From Takakia lepidozioides (lineage: Eukaryota; Streptophyta; Takakiopsida; Takakiales; Takakiaceae): a DNA stretch of 64,000 nucleotides. A model generated the notes under the pieces. The model was given only the letters and a program-made list of their open reading frames with translations, had not been told where the DNA came from and did not search any database. Positions 22,382 to 33,200 of this stretch are shown in pieces. The stretch lies in NCBI GenBank assembly GCA_030704615.1, contig CM060732.1:1054001-1118000 (forward strand), written 5' to 3'. Made by a program: the position numbers and the translations under genes. Within the stretch, counting starts at the first letter, position 1. Each line of letters begins with the position of its first letter.

Positions 22382-23983
22382 GAACGAACAGGCTGCCTTG
22401 CGATGTCCTGGCTGATTACAATAGTAACACAGTTCTTCACCATTGGGTCCTCGCCCTTGGTCTGCTCTTGGATTATTTCTGTAATCCTGATTCCCTGGCT
22501 GGTAATTCCCCCTTGGATTACCCTGATAGTTGCCTCTGGAATTTCCTTGGTAATTCCCTCTTGAATTACCCCTCCCTTCCATGCCATTGCTATAACTACC
22601 AGGCCTACCATAGTGGTCCTGATCATTGTTTCTTCTTGGCTGGGGTTGCACTTGATGCACCCTTACTTGCCTAGGTTCTCTTGCAGCTGTCCTTCTGTTG
22701 TAGTAACAATTCTCAGTAGAATGGTTATCCATCTTACAGATAGTACAGTGTTTCTCCTTCATGTGGCATTCAGTGGTGGTATGGCCTTCATTCTGGCACT
22801 TTGCACACCAAACACCCTTCCTCCAATGTGTTGCAGCCTCTGTGGCATACTTCTTCAAGATTTCTTCTAATCTTTTCTCATAGTTATCCCTCTTCAACTT
22901 CTCATTTCTCTTACTCTTCCTTTTCAGTTCTTGCTCTTCTTCTTCATCTGACTCATCCTCAGAGTCCTCATCATCCCTTTTCTCTCTCCTGAGCATTCCC
23001 AATTGCTCAATTCTGTTTGCAGTTCCAAATGCCTCCTCCACTGTATTATGGGGTAACATATCCACTTTCTTCTGCAACTCTGGTCTTAGTCCACTCACAA
23101 ACCAAGTCTTCTGTAAACCTGGTGCTGGTACAGCAGCCAGCTTTTTCATCATCAATTCCATCTTTTCCATATACTCCTCAACAGTTTCATGCTTCTTTTG
23201 TTTTAACTATTGTAAACTTCCATACACTTCATCCTCAGTTTTACTTGTCCTGAACCTATTTCGGAATGCTGTATTCAAGCCATTCCAGGTTAGGAAATGA
23301 TTATCAGGGAATCTTGCATACCATTCACTTGCTTTCTTGATAAGTGAACAAGGAAACAATCTCATCTTGGCATCATCGCCATTCTCATTGTTCACTATAC
23401 ACATGTGCTCAAATTGGCTAATGTGTATATCGGGATCCCCTTTTCCTGAATATATTGGAAAAGGTGGTTTTGCCCGTGTTGGTTGTAACGCCATTTGTGG
23501 CCCTTCCTTCTGCCCACTGACAGGTGCTGGCACCCTTGCTGGTGTTGGTCCTTGAGGACCTGTTGTAGTTGTGGTGGATCTTCCACCAAGTGGTGGCCCC
23601 TGAGCACTCCTTGCTACTGGCCCCACGATATTCACAATATTCCCAGCTCCAGTTGCACTACTTCCCACACTCCTTGTCCCCCCAGAGCCAGATCCAGGCA
23701 ACCCGCCTGATCCCCCTGAGCTGATACCTTCGTTGGCCTGTGATCCAAGTGCTCCACTTGATCTAGGTCCAACGGGTTGGGATGTCATGGTTGTAGTCTC
23801 AACCTCAGCTGTTGGGTCTACTTCTTCATACTCTTCCTCTTCCAATTTCTTCTCTCTGTTTTCATCCTCCAAGTTCTGCCCTTGGGTTTCTTCTTCACTC
23901 ATGTAACTCAACTGCAATGGTGTTGGAGAGTCTGAACTCTCCGTTGGCTCTGCCAAATCCTCTCCTCCTTCTTCACCTTCCAC
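22382..23983 (-). pseudogene. Ty3/gypsy Gag with CCHC finger
   Basis: Starting at 23983 the frame has an acidic N terminus, a Gly/Thr-rich linker, and a Retrotrans_gag core with the WYARFPDNH and FRNRFRTSK region. It is broken by TAG (23207), after which the frame resumes (KKHETVEEYMEKME). It ends with Arg/Asn/Gly-rich repeats and the finger CYYCNQPGHRKAAC. Another Cys/His cluster (CAKCQNEGHTTTECH, CTICKMDNHSTENC) precedes it. After the finger, where a protease is expected, the palindrome array begins, so pol is missing. Gag forms the particle that packages element RNA. Confidence 0.75.
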
Positions 23984-24345
23984 TTCAGAAACTAGAGTTC
24001 CTGCTTTTGGTGTTCCATGCCAACTCTTATCAAAGATTTATGTCAAATCTTTTATCCAGGGATGTACCTCAGATCTTTCACCTCGTGATTGATCTTCTTC
24101 CCGTACCAATTCCCTTAATCTTTCTTGCAAAGAAAAAGAAGGAGTGGCATCCAACTCTAGTTCTTCCGGTATGGGTGATGTACTCCCTGATCTTAATGGT
24201 GTGAGAGGTCCAGATGATTCCCCTATGTCTATTCCTCTCTCCCAAAGATATGGATAATTAGCTTTCAGATAGCTTTCTCTTTTTGCTGAATATCTCTGGA
24301 GTCTAGCTTCTCTTCATCACTCATGTCCCATGTCTTTCATTTCTT

Positions 24346-25041
24346 TTAATGTGGCAATAACCAAAACTCTCTTCTGTAATATCTCTCGTATATGCCTGGG
24401 TTTCTTTCAAGCTTCAATGCACCCTTGGCTATACTAGAAGTCTCCGTTACCATATAACCATATGGCAAACAAGTCTGGAAAGCTGTTCTTGGTGTGAGTT
24501 TGATCCACAGAATATCCTTTGGAATCCAATTCTTTACCAGTACAAGCTCTTCATGCATATGAGTATAAACATTCACCTTTCTTTCCTCCCAGCCTTCAAA
24601 CTCTACTCGCTTGATGGATAGCAATGCTATCACATAAACCACTGTTGGTAACCAACGTGCTCTTCCTCTATAGGCCACCTGATAAATCTTTATCACTCCT
24701 TTCTCCAGACCCCATTCAGGGTCAGCATCATGCACTCTTTTAAGAATGTTTTCTTTACAACCGTCTGGCAACTCCAAGAACCTCTGAAAGAATCGTTTGG
24801 ACAATCTTTCCTTCTCGGTTTCACAGGGAATTTGATTCACATCAAATTCTTTAATTCTCCATCCACCATGATCCCACCTGATGCCTGTCACATCTGGTTG
24901 TTCATGACCCAGTTCCCCAGTATGGTCACCAAATGTCGAGCGGCTTTTACTCACCCATCCCTTCGCTATCCGAGGTGGGAACTCCAAGATAGAAGAGTTG
25001 GAAATCTCTAAGCACTCAGCCCGCTCAGAACAATCAGTCAT
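24346..25041 (-). CDS. Retroelement-associated ORF of unknown function
   Basis: 231 codons without a recognised domain. Features are EFPPRIAKGWVSKS near the start, a Lys/Arg/Glu-rich middle, and TPRTAFQTCLPYGYMVTETS near the end. It lies between an LTR-like repeat and gag on the same strand, so it may be the first ORF or extended Gag N terminus of the same Ty3 family. The interval 23984-24345 holds shifted acidic gag-like codons. Confidence 0.4.
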   Translation of the reverse strand: MTDCSERAECLEISNSSILEFPPRIAKGWVSKSRSTFGDHTGELGHEQPDVTGIRWDHGGWRIKEFDVNQIPCETEKERLSKRFFQRFLELPDGCKENILKRVHDADPEWGLEKGVIKIYQVAYRGRARWLPTVVYVIALLSIKRVEFEGWEERKVNVYTHMHEELVLVKNWIPKDILWIKLTPRTAFQTCLPYGYMVTETSSIAKGALKLERNPGIYERYYRREFWLLPH

Positions 25042-25129
25042 GACCTACAGCTAGTGTAACATGGGGGTGTTTCCTATTTGTACTCCTTCTCACATTCATG
25101 TTAGCGAGTTACCTTACTATCTGCAATTA

Positions 25130-25877
25130 AGTATCAGTTTGCTTCAGAAATCTATCAAGTTCCATCCATTCATTCCACAACTTCACTCAGGTCTCTCTAC
25201 ACAGTGTGAGTATGAAGTATGTATCAGATTAATATCTATCAAGTATCAGGCTGAAGCCATGGTATCTCTAATCTACTTGGCATTACAATTCTACAGCTTG
25301 CATTCATCAAGTAACAACAGATCGTCACTTCTCCTACTCAGAGATGTGCTCTCCCTTCTATTTCCCCAAGCCCTGATGTCCGAAGTCCCCTCCCGTGAAG
25401 TGATGTCTCGACGTCCCCGCTCTTTGCTTTTTCTACCTACAAGCTGTTCTAACCGCTTTCCTAACTAACCGTCATCCCTGTAGTACACGTTCCTTTTTCA
25501 GATGTCGTTCCCCCATCGTCGTTCCCTGCCAATGATAACTGTTCCCCAGCTGTGCCGAGCTGTGACTGGCTGTATCAGGCTGTGGCGGGCTGTGACTGGC
25601 TGTGTCGGGCTGTGTAGGGCTGTGCGAAGGTGTGGCGGCTGTATCGGGCTGTGACTGGCTGTGTTGGGCTGTGTCGGCTGTGTTGAACTATGACGGGCTG
25701 TGGCGGGCTGTGTTGACTGTGACTGGCTGTGTTGGACTGTGACGAGCTGTGTATCTCCCCCCTAAAGCCTGTTGCTGTCACCCCTAAGGCTCCTGTTGGT
25801 CTCAGTCTGTATAAAAATTAAGGGTACCCCACAGATCCCGTAAAAGCGTCTAAGTCCCAAGCAGCCCTCTAACAGGC
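25130..25877 (-). repeat. LTR-like repeat, copy 1 of the TGTTAGAGGG family
   Basis: Read on the minus strand it begins TGTTAGAGGGCTG (25877) and matches 27291-26650 for most of its length, including the GGTACCCTTAATTTT segment, a GGCTGTG minisatellite (25550-25760) and a CATTCATTCCACAAC-like segment. It lies immediately upstream of gag-type ORFs on the same strand, the position of a 5' LTR. The far end is less certain. Confidence 0.55.
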
Positions 25878-26640
25878 TGAAGCACCCTTGAGTTCCCAAG
25901 GCACTCAAGGAGGCGGAGGCGCTCACTAGGTGGAGCCCCGCACACCGGGTTGCGGTGGGGGTGGGTCGATGAGGAGTGGTGGTAGCTTAGTGGGTCTTAG
26001 TGGGGGTGGCATAGGACTCACCATGGGGCGGAGACCTTGTGGTGGGAGTCGTGGGGAGTCTTGGGACTCATCACGGTCCAATGGGGTGTCAAGTTATTTC
26101 ACCACTAGTGTGAAACTAGCTAGGAAATAGCTAGCTTTTACATATTGACATTTGGGATTGGCCCAAGTGTCAATCCAGGGGTCAAGGATTTAGGCCCTGG
26201 AGTGGTTATCTTCACGGCAAGTGCGGTAGGCTCATCTTTCTCGAGTTGAGCCTCACCGCGCCTAGCTATGGCGCCGTAGTGTGGATTCCCCATGGCGTGG
26301 GGTGCACTTGGCTTGACTTGTATTTGAGTGATGAGGTTATATATGCATGAGTTTATGCTTCAGCTTTGTGAGCTCGTGCTTGTATTCTTCTTCTTTATCA
26401 CTCGAGAAAGATCAGCTCATATTTGTGAGTGCCAGATACGAGTCAATTGTAGCACTTGTGGTTTTTGCTTGAGGATGAGAGAAACCAGGTTGTTATGCAA
26501 GGAGCACCGTGGAGCTCTTGGTTGTTAGAAGCGGAGGCGATGTGGGTTACGAGGTAGTAGACCTTGGCATTCAATCTTCAGCTTCAGAGATGAAAGCACC
26601 ATGCTACAGGTAATTCCAGAGCACCTTGATGGTTTCAAAT
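25878..26640. other. Insertion with antisense piece of a chromovirus-type LTR
   Basis: From about 25874 to 26090 the sequence is the reverse complement of part of the LTRs at 47829-48546 and 54033-54745 (GGCTGAAGCACCC, GCACACCGGGTTGCGG, CACCATGGGG). The remainder to 26640 is not recognised and may be an LTR of a related family. It separates the two LTR-like copies. Confidence 0.5.
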
Positions 26641-26649
26641 TGTGTACAT

Positions 26650-27291
26650 GGAATGTGCACAGTTCTATTCACTCATCCATCCATTCCACAGCTTCACTCA
26701 TGTCTCTCTACACAGTGTGATTGTATCGAATAAGTATCAGATTATGATTTATCAGGTATCAGGCCAATGTCATGGTGACTCTAATCTGCCCTACAGTATC
26801 ACTATAGCTTTGCATGTAACAAGCATCTACTGTTCATCTTTCCTCCTTCACCGTGCTCTCCATCCTTGCTCCCGTTCTTGCTCTCCGCCTGATCTCCTCT
26901 CATGTATGACCAAGAAGCGCTCCCCGTGGAGTGATCCCCTCCCTGGTGCTGCTCTGCCTAATCTACGTGCAAGCTGTTCCAACCGCCTAACTAACTAACT
27001 GTCACCCCTGAAGTAACACGTTCCCTCTGCAGATGTCGTTCCCACACAGTAGTTCCCTGCTAATGATAACCGTTCCCTCCGTGCGCTGTGACGGGCTGTG
27101 CTAAACTGTGTTGGGCTGTGACTGGCTATGTAAAGCTATGTTGGGCTGTGTCGGGCTGTGACTGGCTATGCAAAGCTGTGTCGGGCTGTGATAACTCATG
27201 ACTTGACTGTGTGAAGTCTGCGCAAAATTAAGGGTACCCCACAGAACCCGTAAAAGCGTCTAAGTCCCAAACAGCCCTCTAACATTACCCC
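26650..27291 (-). repeat. LTR-like repeat, copy 2 of the TGTTAGAGGG family
   Basis: Minus-strand start TGTTAGAGGGCTG at 27291. It shares the ACGCTTTTACGGG, GGTACCCTTAATTTT and GGCTGTG minisatellite (27080-27215) blocks with 25877-25130. It follows gag-like ORFs on the same strand and could be the 3' LTR of the element they belong to. Confidence 0.55.
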
Positions 27292-27413
27292 TCCCCCTGT
27301 CAAAAAGCAGTGTCCTCACGGTTTACTGCTTAGGATCAGCAAACCTTTGTGAGCGAGCACCCTTCTGACGGTGCGAGTCTCTTGAAGGGCTCTGTGTGCG
27401 AGCTCGAGCCCTG

Positions 27414-28176
27414 TCACTGGCTGATGGAGGTGATTGACTTGCAAGCAAAATGAGTGAACTCCCTGAACTCCTTGGCTGTATAGGTGAGAGGTGTGCCAAT
27501 GACTTTGGAACAATGTAAGTATTTCCAAGCTTCATGTCCCTTATAGAAAATATCATCAGGGCCCAATTTTTTTTTTACCAAGTTGTTCCAAGCCAAATTA
27601 AACCATGAACGAAGCTGGGAATCCGTGTGCATCATGACTTTCGCATCATAGAGATACATATGGGGTGGAACTGAAGGTAAGACCCAATGATCCCCATTGG
27701 AATAACTCAAAAATCGTGATTGCATCTTCTGCTGCTCAATGTGATAACGTGTCATGAAACAAGCAGCATAGTACAATCCACAGCTCATGACAATACTAGA
27801 TACCTCCTTGGTCTTGGTGTAGATGTACCCATGAACAACCTGGAAGGCAATTAATTCCTTCAGCATGGTGCTTGCCTCAGACCAGTTTGCAAAATGATGA
27901 TCCTCAATGGGTCGATTGTTCGGAAGAACCTTAGTCCGAGTTGCCACTGGCAACCAAATGTGCATGAATCTGGTAATAATGTGCCAAAGATTGTGGAGGA
28001 CTGAATTCATTCCAAGCCAAATCCATCACAATGGGAATTTGGTTGAAGGGCATAATCATAGCCCGATTGTACTCCCGCGCAGCAGGAGTCCTAGGTGGGT
28101 TGAAAGCAGCATCCCCCCAAACCTCAGACTGTGGCGGCGCCATGGTATCAACAACGTCAGTCACTTGCACAGCCAC
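27414..28176 (-). pseudogene. Retroelement ORF, unknown globular domain
   Basis: Two minus-strand frames (28176-27931 and 28010-27414) join into one protein with a shift near 27950-28000: NQIPIVMDLAWNEFSPPQSLAHYYQ, then HIWLPVATRTKVLPNN and HMYLYDAKVMMHTDSQLRSW. I do not recognise the fold. Same strand and order as the following coiled-coil ORF point to one transcript. Confidence 0.4.
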
Positions 28177-28293
28177 CTGCTGTAGAGGTTATGATATTGC
28201 CGCCGCTGTCCCTCCTACTGTTGGCAACTCTTGCACTTACTGTGATGAAGACTGGAAAATTAGAGTCCTGGCATGCAAATAAGTAACCACCAG

Positions 28294-29262
28294 CTACTCC
28301 TCAGGAACAAAGACTCTTTTGTCAATATTGGAACTCAGGTCATCCACTTGAGTTTGCAGGCCTTCCACATCATCATGTAACTCCGCTATCCTACTATAGA
28401 CATTGTCTATAGTAGTTGTGGCAATGTTCTGCATCTGCAATCTAAGATCATTCATCTCCCCCTGAGTGAGCTTCCGTGGTGCCTTCCCTTCTACCGGGCC
28501 TTGTGTTAACCATACTTGCATAAGATGATTATCCACCAAGTCCTGTGTAGCACCCCTGAGAGTCTGCTCCTCCTTGAGTCTGTACACATCTAACTGTTGC
28601 TGTAAAGCCTCCATGCGCTTTGCATGAGGTTCAACCAGGGCCGCATAGGCAGCAACCAGATTATTGGCTTCCTTCCAAGCCTTGTTAGCCACAGAGAGTT
28701 CATTCTTGTGGCCCGTGAGTGATTGCTGCAACTGCAGGATAAACCGTTCTTTCTCAACCTCAACCTGACTGTACTGTTGGAAAGTATCCTCATTGCGACG
28801 GAGAGTAGCCTTCAAATCAGCAATAAATTTCCCCTGCTCTACTGTCTCAGTTTCGGCCATCATACATCTCTCTGCTTGTCTATTAACTTCTAACGCAGTT
28901 TGCTCCAGAGCAGTTGTTAGTGTGGCACATTGTATGGTCATTCTCTGATGAACTGTCTCCAACTCTGTATGAAGCACCTTCACTTCCTGCAATTGATATA
29001 GCTGCTGCTTATGTGCTTCATGCAATTTCCCCTGCTCCAGACCCGCTTCAATCATATTCCCCTTTGCTAGCTGCAGGGCAGCCTTGGTGTCCTTCAATTC
29101 TTTCTGCAACTTGAGGTTGGCCTCCACATCCACCTTGTTTGCACACTCAGTGGCAATTCTAGCCTCAAACTCTTGCTTGAGCTCCTGCTTCTTCTTCCCT
29201 CTCCAAAGGTCGTGCTTCCAGTAATAACAGCCCTCTGTGCGGCTGTTCCCCATCTTGCACAA
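28294..29262 (-). CDS. Coiled-coil protein of a retroelement
   Basis: A 322-codon frame is almost entirely heptad coiled coil: repeated Leu/Glu/Gln/Lys with LHTELETVHQRM, FIADLKATLRRNEDTFQQY and LVEPHAKRMEALQQQLDVY. It ends in DVEGLQTQVDDLSSNIDKR. Short N-terminal sequence has Cys and Trp. It sits between gag-like ORFs. Oligomerisation or particle assembly is a guess from the coiled coil. Length and composition differ from standard Ty3 Gag. Confidence 0.5.
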   Translation of the reverse strand: MCKMGNSRTEGCYYWKHDLWRGKKKQELKQEFEARIATECANKVDVEANLKLQKELKDTKAALQLAKGNMIEAGLEQGKLHEAHKQQLYQLQEVKVLHTELETVHQRMTIQCATLTTALEQTALEVNRQAERCMMAETETVEQGKFIADLKATLRRNEDTFQQYSQVEVEKERFILQLQQSLTGHKNELSVANKAWKEANNLVAAYAALVEPHAKRMEALQQQLDVYRLKEEQTLRGATQDLVDNHLMQVWLTQGPVEGKAPRKLTQGEMNDLRLQMQNIATTTIDNVYSRIAELHDDVEGLQTQVDDLSSNIDKRVFVPEE

Positions 29263-30046
29263 GAGCTATGGAAACATCATCATCTCGCGGTTCCCTTGAA
29301 GCTAGTGGATCGGCCACTATAGGCGTGTCCCTCTTTTGTCTCTTGGACTGGTGCCGCCCTTCCAATCCACTTTCACCATGTGAAGAGCCCTGCTCCTCAA
29401 TTGCAGTGGTTGTTGCCTCAAACACTCCCATCTCCTTACGTTCTCGCGCATCAAGTATGCAAGAATCAAGAATAATTTGCGCAATCACTGGGCCAGACAC
29501 AATGATTGGAGATTAGCAGCAGTGCCTTGTAACCGCTTCATCTCTTCCACCAAACCATTGTACATTAAGTGCGCCCAAGCCACATCTTCCCCCCTCAAAG
29601 CTTTCAGTATCTCCTCCGTGAAGGATCTGCTAAGGTATTGTTGGTTCTGTTTCATGGCAAACAGAACATTCAGAACCTGACCAATTTCTTTTAACCCTGG
29701 GTATTTGGCCTTGGTGCAAGTGTATCCCTGAGTCTTAAAGAAACTCCCTTCTTGGAACAAATTGCCTATCTGCAATCTTGCCCTGTGCTCATCGACATTT
29801 ACACGGCCTGATGGCAATTCAAACAATTGTTGCAAGTATTGGGGAGTAATCTCTATATCTACTCCCCCCACTTGTGTAACTCCCGTCTGAGGTTCAAAGT
29901 TCTGAATGAATTGTATCATGAACGCCCTATGATGCAAGGACCATTCCTTGCGTAGCAATCCCTCCAATCGCAACTCCTTCCACAGCTGCACTGCCTGAGG
30001 TGTAGCAATTGTCTGCTTCTGCATAATCGTGGTGCTCTTCACCCCG
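29165..30046 (-). pseudogene. Gag-like ORF interrupted by the Mutator-like element
   Basis: Minus-strand frame from 30034 to 29485 begins TTIMQKQTIATP and continues AVQLWKELRLEGLLRKEW, FMIQFIQNFEPQTGV and QLFELPSGRVNVDEH. A shifted frame (29500-29165) adds a charged Lys/Arg/Glu linker. Its start codon is displaced: removing the transposon and one copy of the 12-bp direct repeat leaves an open frame from ATG at 43339. So this ORF was intact across the insertion site before transposition. Domain type is not recognised; the retroelement context suggests Gag. Confidence 0.55.
30035..30046. repeat. Left target-site duplication, CTCTTCACCCCG
   Basis: This 12-bp sequence recurs in the same orientation at 43317-43328, just outside the opposite terminus. 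8-12 bp duplications fit Mutator-like elements. The true duplication may be a little shorter. Confidence 0.7.
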
Positions 30047-30051
30047 GGGGC

Positions 30052-30113
30052 TGCTATTTCATGAGCGGCATGAGCATGAGCGGAAAAAAAAAAAAGCATG
30101 AGCAGACCATTGT
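30052..30113 (+). repeat. Left terminal inverted repeat with CATGAGC heptamers
   Basis: TGCTATTTCATGAGC is followed by GGCATGAGCATGAGCGG, an A run, and GCATGAGCAG. The heptamer CATGAGC occurs four times. Repeated subterminal motifs of this kind are usual transposase-binding sites. Confidence 0.75.
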
Positions 30114-30197
30114 GAGTCCACGGAAATAGGGTTAGGAGGCATGGAAATAGGGTCATGTGAAGTTGAAATGTGGCACCAGTGGACTTGAAATGCAACA

Positions 30198-30203
30198 TTT
30201 TAT
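30198..30203 (-). terminator. Poly(A) signal of the ParB-methyltransferase gene
   Basis: AATAAA on the minus strand, 65 nt past the stop codon at 30268. The second copy has the same hexamer near 47093-47098, also downstream of its stop. Confidence 0.55.
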
Positions 30204-30267
30204 TGCAAATTTTGTGGCAAGCCACGTCTATACAAGTGTGTTCTAACTGTCATAGCCGGAATGGGCA

Positions 30268-33200
30268 CTACTCTCCTACACCCTCCGAGGAACTTGCCCC
30301 ACCTTCTTCCTCATCCCCCTCATCCCCCTCATCCTCCGAGCTCTGTGATGCATCAGTTCCACTATGCCTCTCAAAAATCCCGTCCTCTCCTTGGGGGACT
30401 GTCCACCTCACCTCCTGGGAATCTTCTGCGTCTTCTCCCCCACTTTCCTCAGCAGAATCCAAGACAAATCTACGAGCCCGACGGGCTCTAATAGCTGCTG
30501 CCTCCTCCCTCATCTTCATTTTCTTGAGGCTTGCCTCGTCTAAAATCTGCTGTACACGACTACGTTCGGAACACCTCCTAATGGACACCGAAGCAAGCCG
30601 GGCAGCATAAGTAGGAAGGATGTACTCCCTTTCTGGACTAGGCATGAAATCCCCCCTGGCAAAAAAAGGCACGTTCCTCCTGCCCATGAACTCCGGTGTA
30701 GACGTCCCTCCGGCAGTACTTGGCATCCTACAGTAAGAACAAATCCACTTGAAGAATGTCAATACCAGCACAACCAGAAAGGGTTTTCAATGAAATAAGA
30801 GAGCGGAGGGAGGTGCCTCACGAAATCTGGAGGCAACTTACAATGCCACCACTCACTCGTAAACCGGGGGCTCCTCGGCCTCGATCCCAACTTCCTCCCC
30901 CTGCTCCTTCTCGGATTTTTCCTCATCCTCCGAGGATGCCTCTTCCTCTTTCAGCAGACGTTCAGCCGCTGCAAGTTCCGAGTTGTGGAGGGCAGTATCT
31001 GGCTCGAAGGCGAACACATGCCTGTCGGACAACGTCCCTGCCCACATTGAAGCACCTGAGGAACAAAGCGGGCGGTTAATAGCTTGCGGCATGCAATTGT
31101 AGTCGGGCCAGGGGACAAACTGAGCACGTGAAGGCTTACCCGTGCCGCATGTGAGGTCCAGAATCCGCCCTTGGACATCCGAGCACGTCTCCATGAGGGT
31201 TTGGATGAAAGCAGGGCTCTGGGTCCGGCTGTACCGCCACGGTTTGCCTGTCTTTGTGTCCTTCGGCATACTGGAGTGGGGCACATAGTTGTAGAGGACA
31301 TCGTAGGTTACAGGGTCCACAGCGGCATCAACAAGACGACCGTCGTTGCAGAATTTGAACGTAGACCCTCTCTTCACAAAGCAATATGCCTCAAATACCA
31401 ATGTCTGCACATCCAACAAAGAAGGGATCAACTCCAGGGTCTACTTAACATACACCACAATATGAAGTGAATGCAAAAGATTGATAACTTACACTTTGGC
31501 CCTCTGTTCGCAACCCCTGCGTACTGATGCAGAACCATTTTCTGAGGAGGACCGGGGTGACACTTTTCGGTGTCCACCTTGCCACCGCATTCTCTGTGGT
31601 CTTCCCTCTCGTGGCAATGACAACCACACATCCACCGTCATCCAGAAGCATCCCCACCAGCCCAAACCCGGCTTTCCAGTAGTCCTCAGTAAACCTGTTC
31701 CAGGTGGGCACACCATCCAGGCCCTCCAGCAGCTCCCCATCTGGAATGTCGAGGAGAATCATGTCGCAAGCTCTCTCCACCTCAACCCCCCCCCCCGAGT
31801 GCTCTTGCAATTCGTGCTCACAGCCGTGAAGAATTCCATCATGGCTTCAAAACCAGGGGTGTCTTTAGGCTCTGTACCGCCAGCCCTCTTCTTGGCTTTC
31901 CCCTTCTGCTCCGCCAGAGACTTGTTGTGTGCCACCTTCTTCGCCCTGGCAGCGAGAGCGTCAAGGAAGCTCTCATTGACGCATTGGATGATGGTTGGAG
32001 GTTCTAGCTTTGGCCTGTGCGTAAACGTCACCGCCGAATACCGGCGTGTAGGCTCGCCCTCAAATGCCAACTTCTTGGCAGAGCCAGTCCCACTCCGAAC
32101 TGACTTGGGAACCCGGACGACCGGTGACTGGGTAGGAGCAACAGTAGTCGAAGGACCTTGAACGAAGTTGTCGTCCGAGTCACTCTCTTGGGTCCCCTCC
32201 TGCGCCTCCTCCGATGCCCCGATGGTTTTCTTCTTTTTGGGTGTTACTGCAGTCACCTGTTTCCTTGTCCTTTTCCTTTGACCTTTACTCTTCTCATGCA
32301 ATTTCTCCTGAATTCCTGCCTGAGCAAGCTCTGCCGCTTTCCTGGAGTTCGCAAGCGCTTTTGCCTCTTTTGCACCCAATGGAGGCAGCGGAGCCCGGTT
32401 TCGTCGGAATTCAGCATCCAACTTCAATTGAAACTCGGATGGGTCGAGCGAGCCGGGCGGAAGGTCCACATACCAAGGGCAATCACGCAAATGTTCCAGA
32501 TGCCACTCCTTCACAATATCGTCAGTGTACATGGAGTCAGCCCCAGGGTTCCTCCATGCCAGGAAGAATGGTGGCTCGAAAGACAGATGACCTTTCTCCA
32601 AAAGGGAGAACTTACAGTACCTGCATTCATGAAAAACACAATGAGGTCCGAAAATGGCTAAGTCCCTAAACGGCAATAGGGCCTACAACTGGAAAATGGC
32701 GCCGAATTTCCACTTCAGGGCCAGCCACCCTAGGGACTTAGCACGAAAATGGCTAAGTCCCTGGACGGCAATAGGGCCTAGAACTGGAAAACGGCGCCGA
32801 ATTTCCAGTTCCGGGCCAGCCACCCTAGGGACTTAGCCCGAAAATGGCTAAGTCCCTGGACGGCAATAGGGCCTAGAACTGGAAAACGGCGCCGAATTTC
32901 CAGTTCCGGGCCAGCCACCCTAGGGACTTAGACCGAAAATGGCTAAGTCCCTGGACGGCAATAGGGCCTAGAACTGGAAAATGATGCCGAATTTCCAGTT
33001 CCGGGCCAGCCAGTCTAGGGACTTAGCCATTTTCGGAGCCCTGACTGGAAATTCGGCGCCATTTTCCCTAACACCACTTGAGGCCTCTAACATCCTGAAA
33101 TGCCAGGACTTGAAAGAAAGGCAGCACGTATGTACCTGTACAGAAGGCGCATTGCTGCTTTGTCCGCGTTCGGCTGGTCGGTGAACTCGTGGCTCCGGCG

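Noticed and set aside
25550-25760. GGCTGTG runs as telomeric or centromeric satellite
   Set aside because: Unit and length are irregular and each run lies within or beside LTR-like sequence, so a retroelement minisatellite fits better.
32651-33070. CRISPR-like array with regular 95-bp period
   Set aside because: Units are tandem and self-complementary with no unique spacers, inside an intron of a split eukaryotic gene. No cas genes are present.
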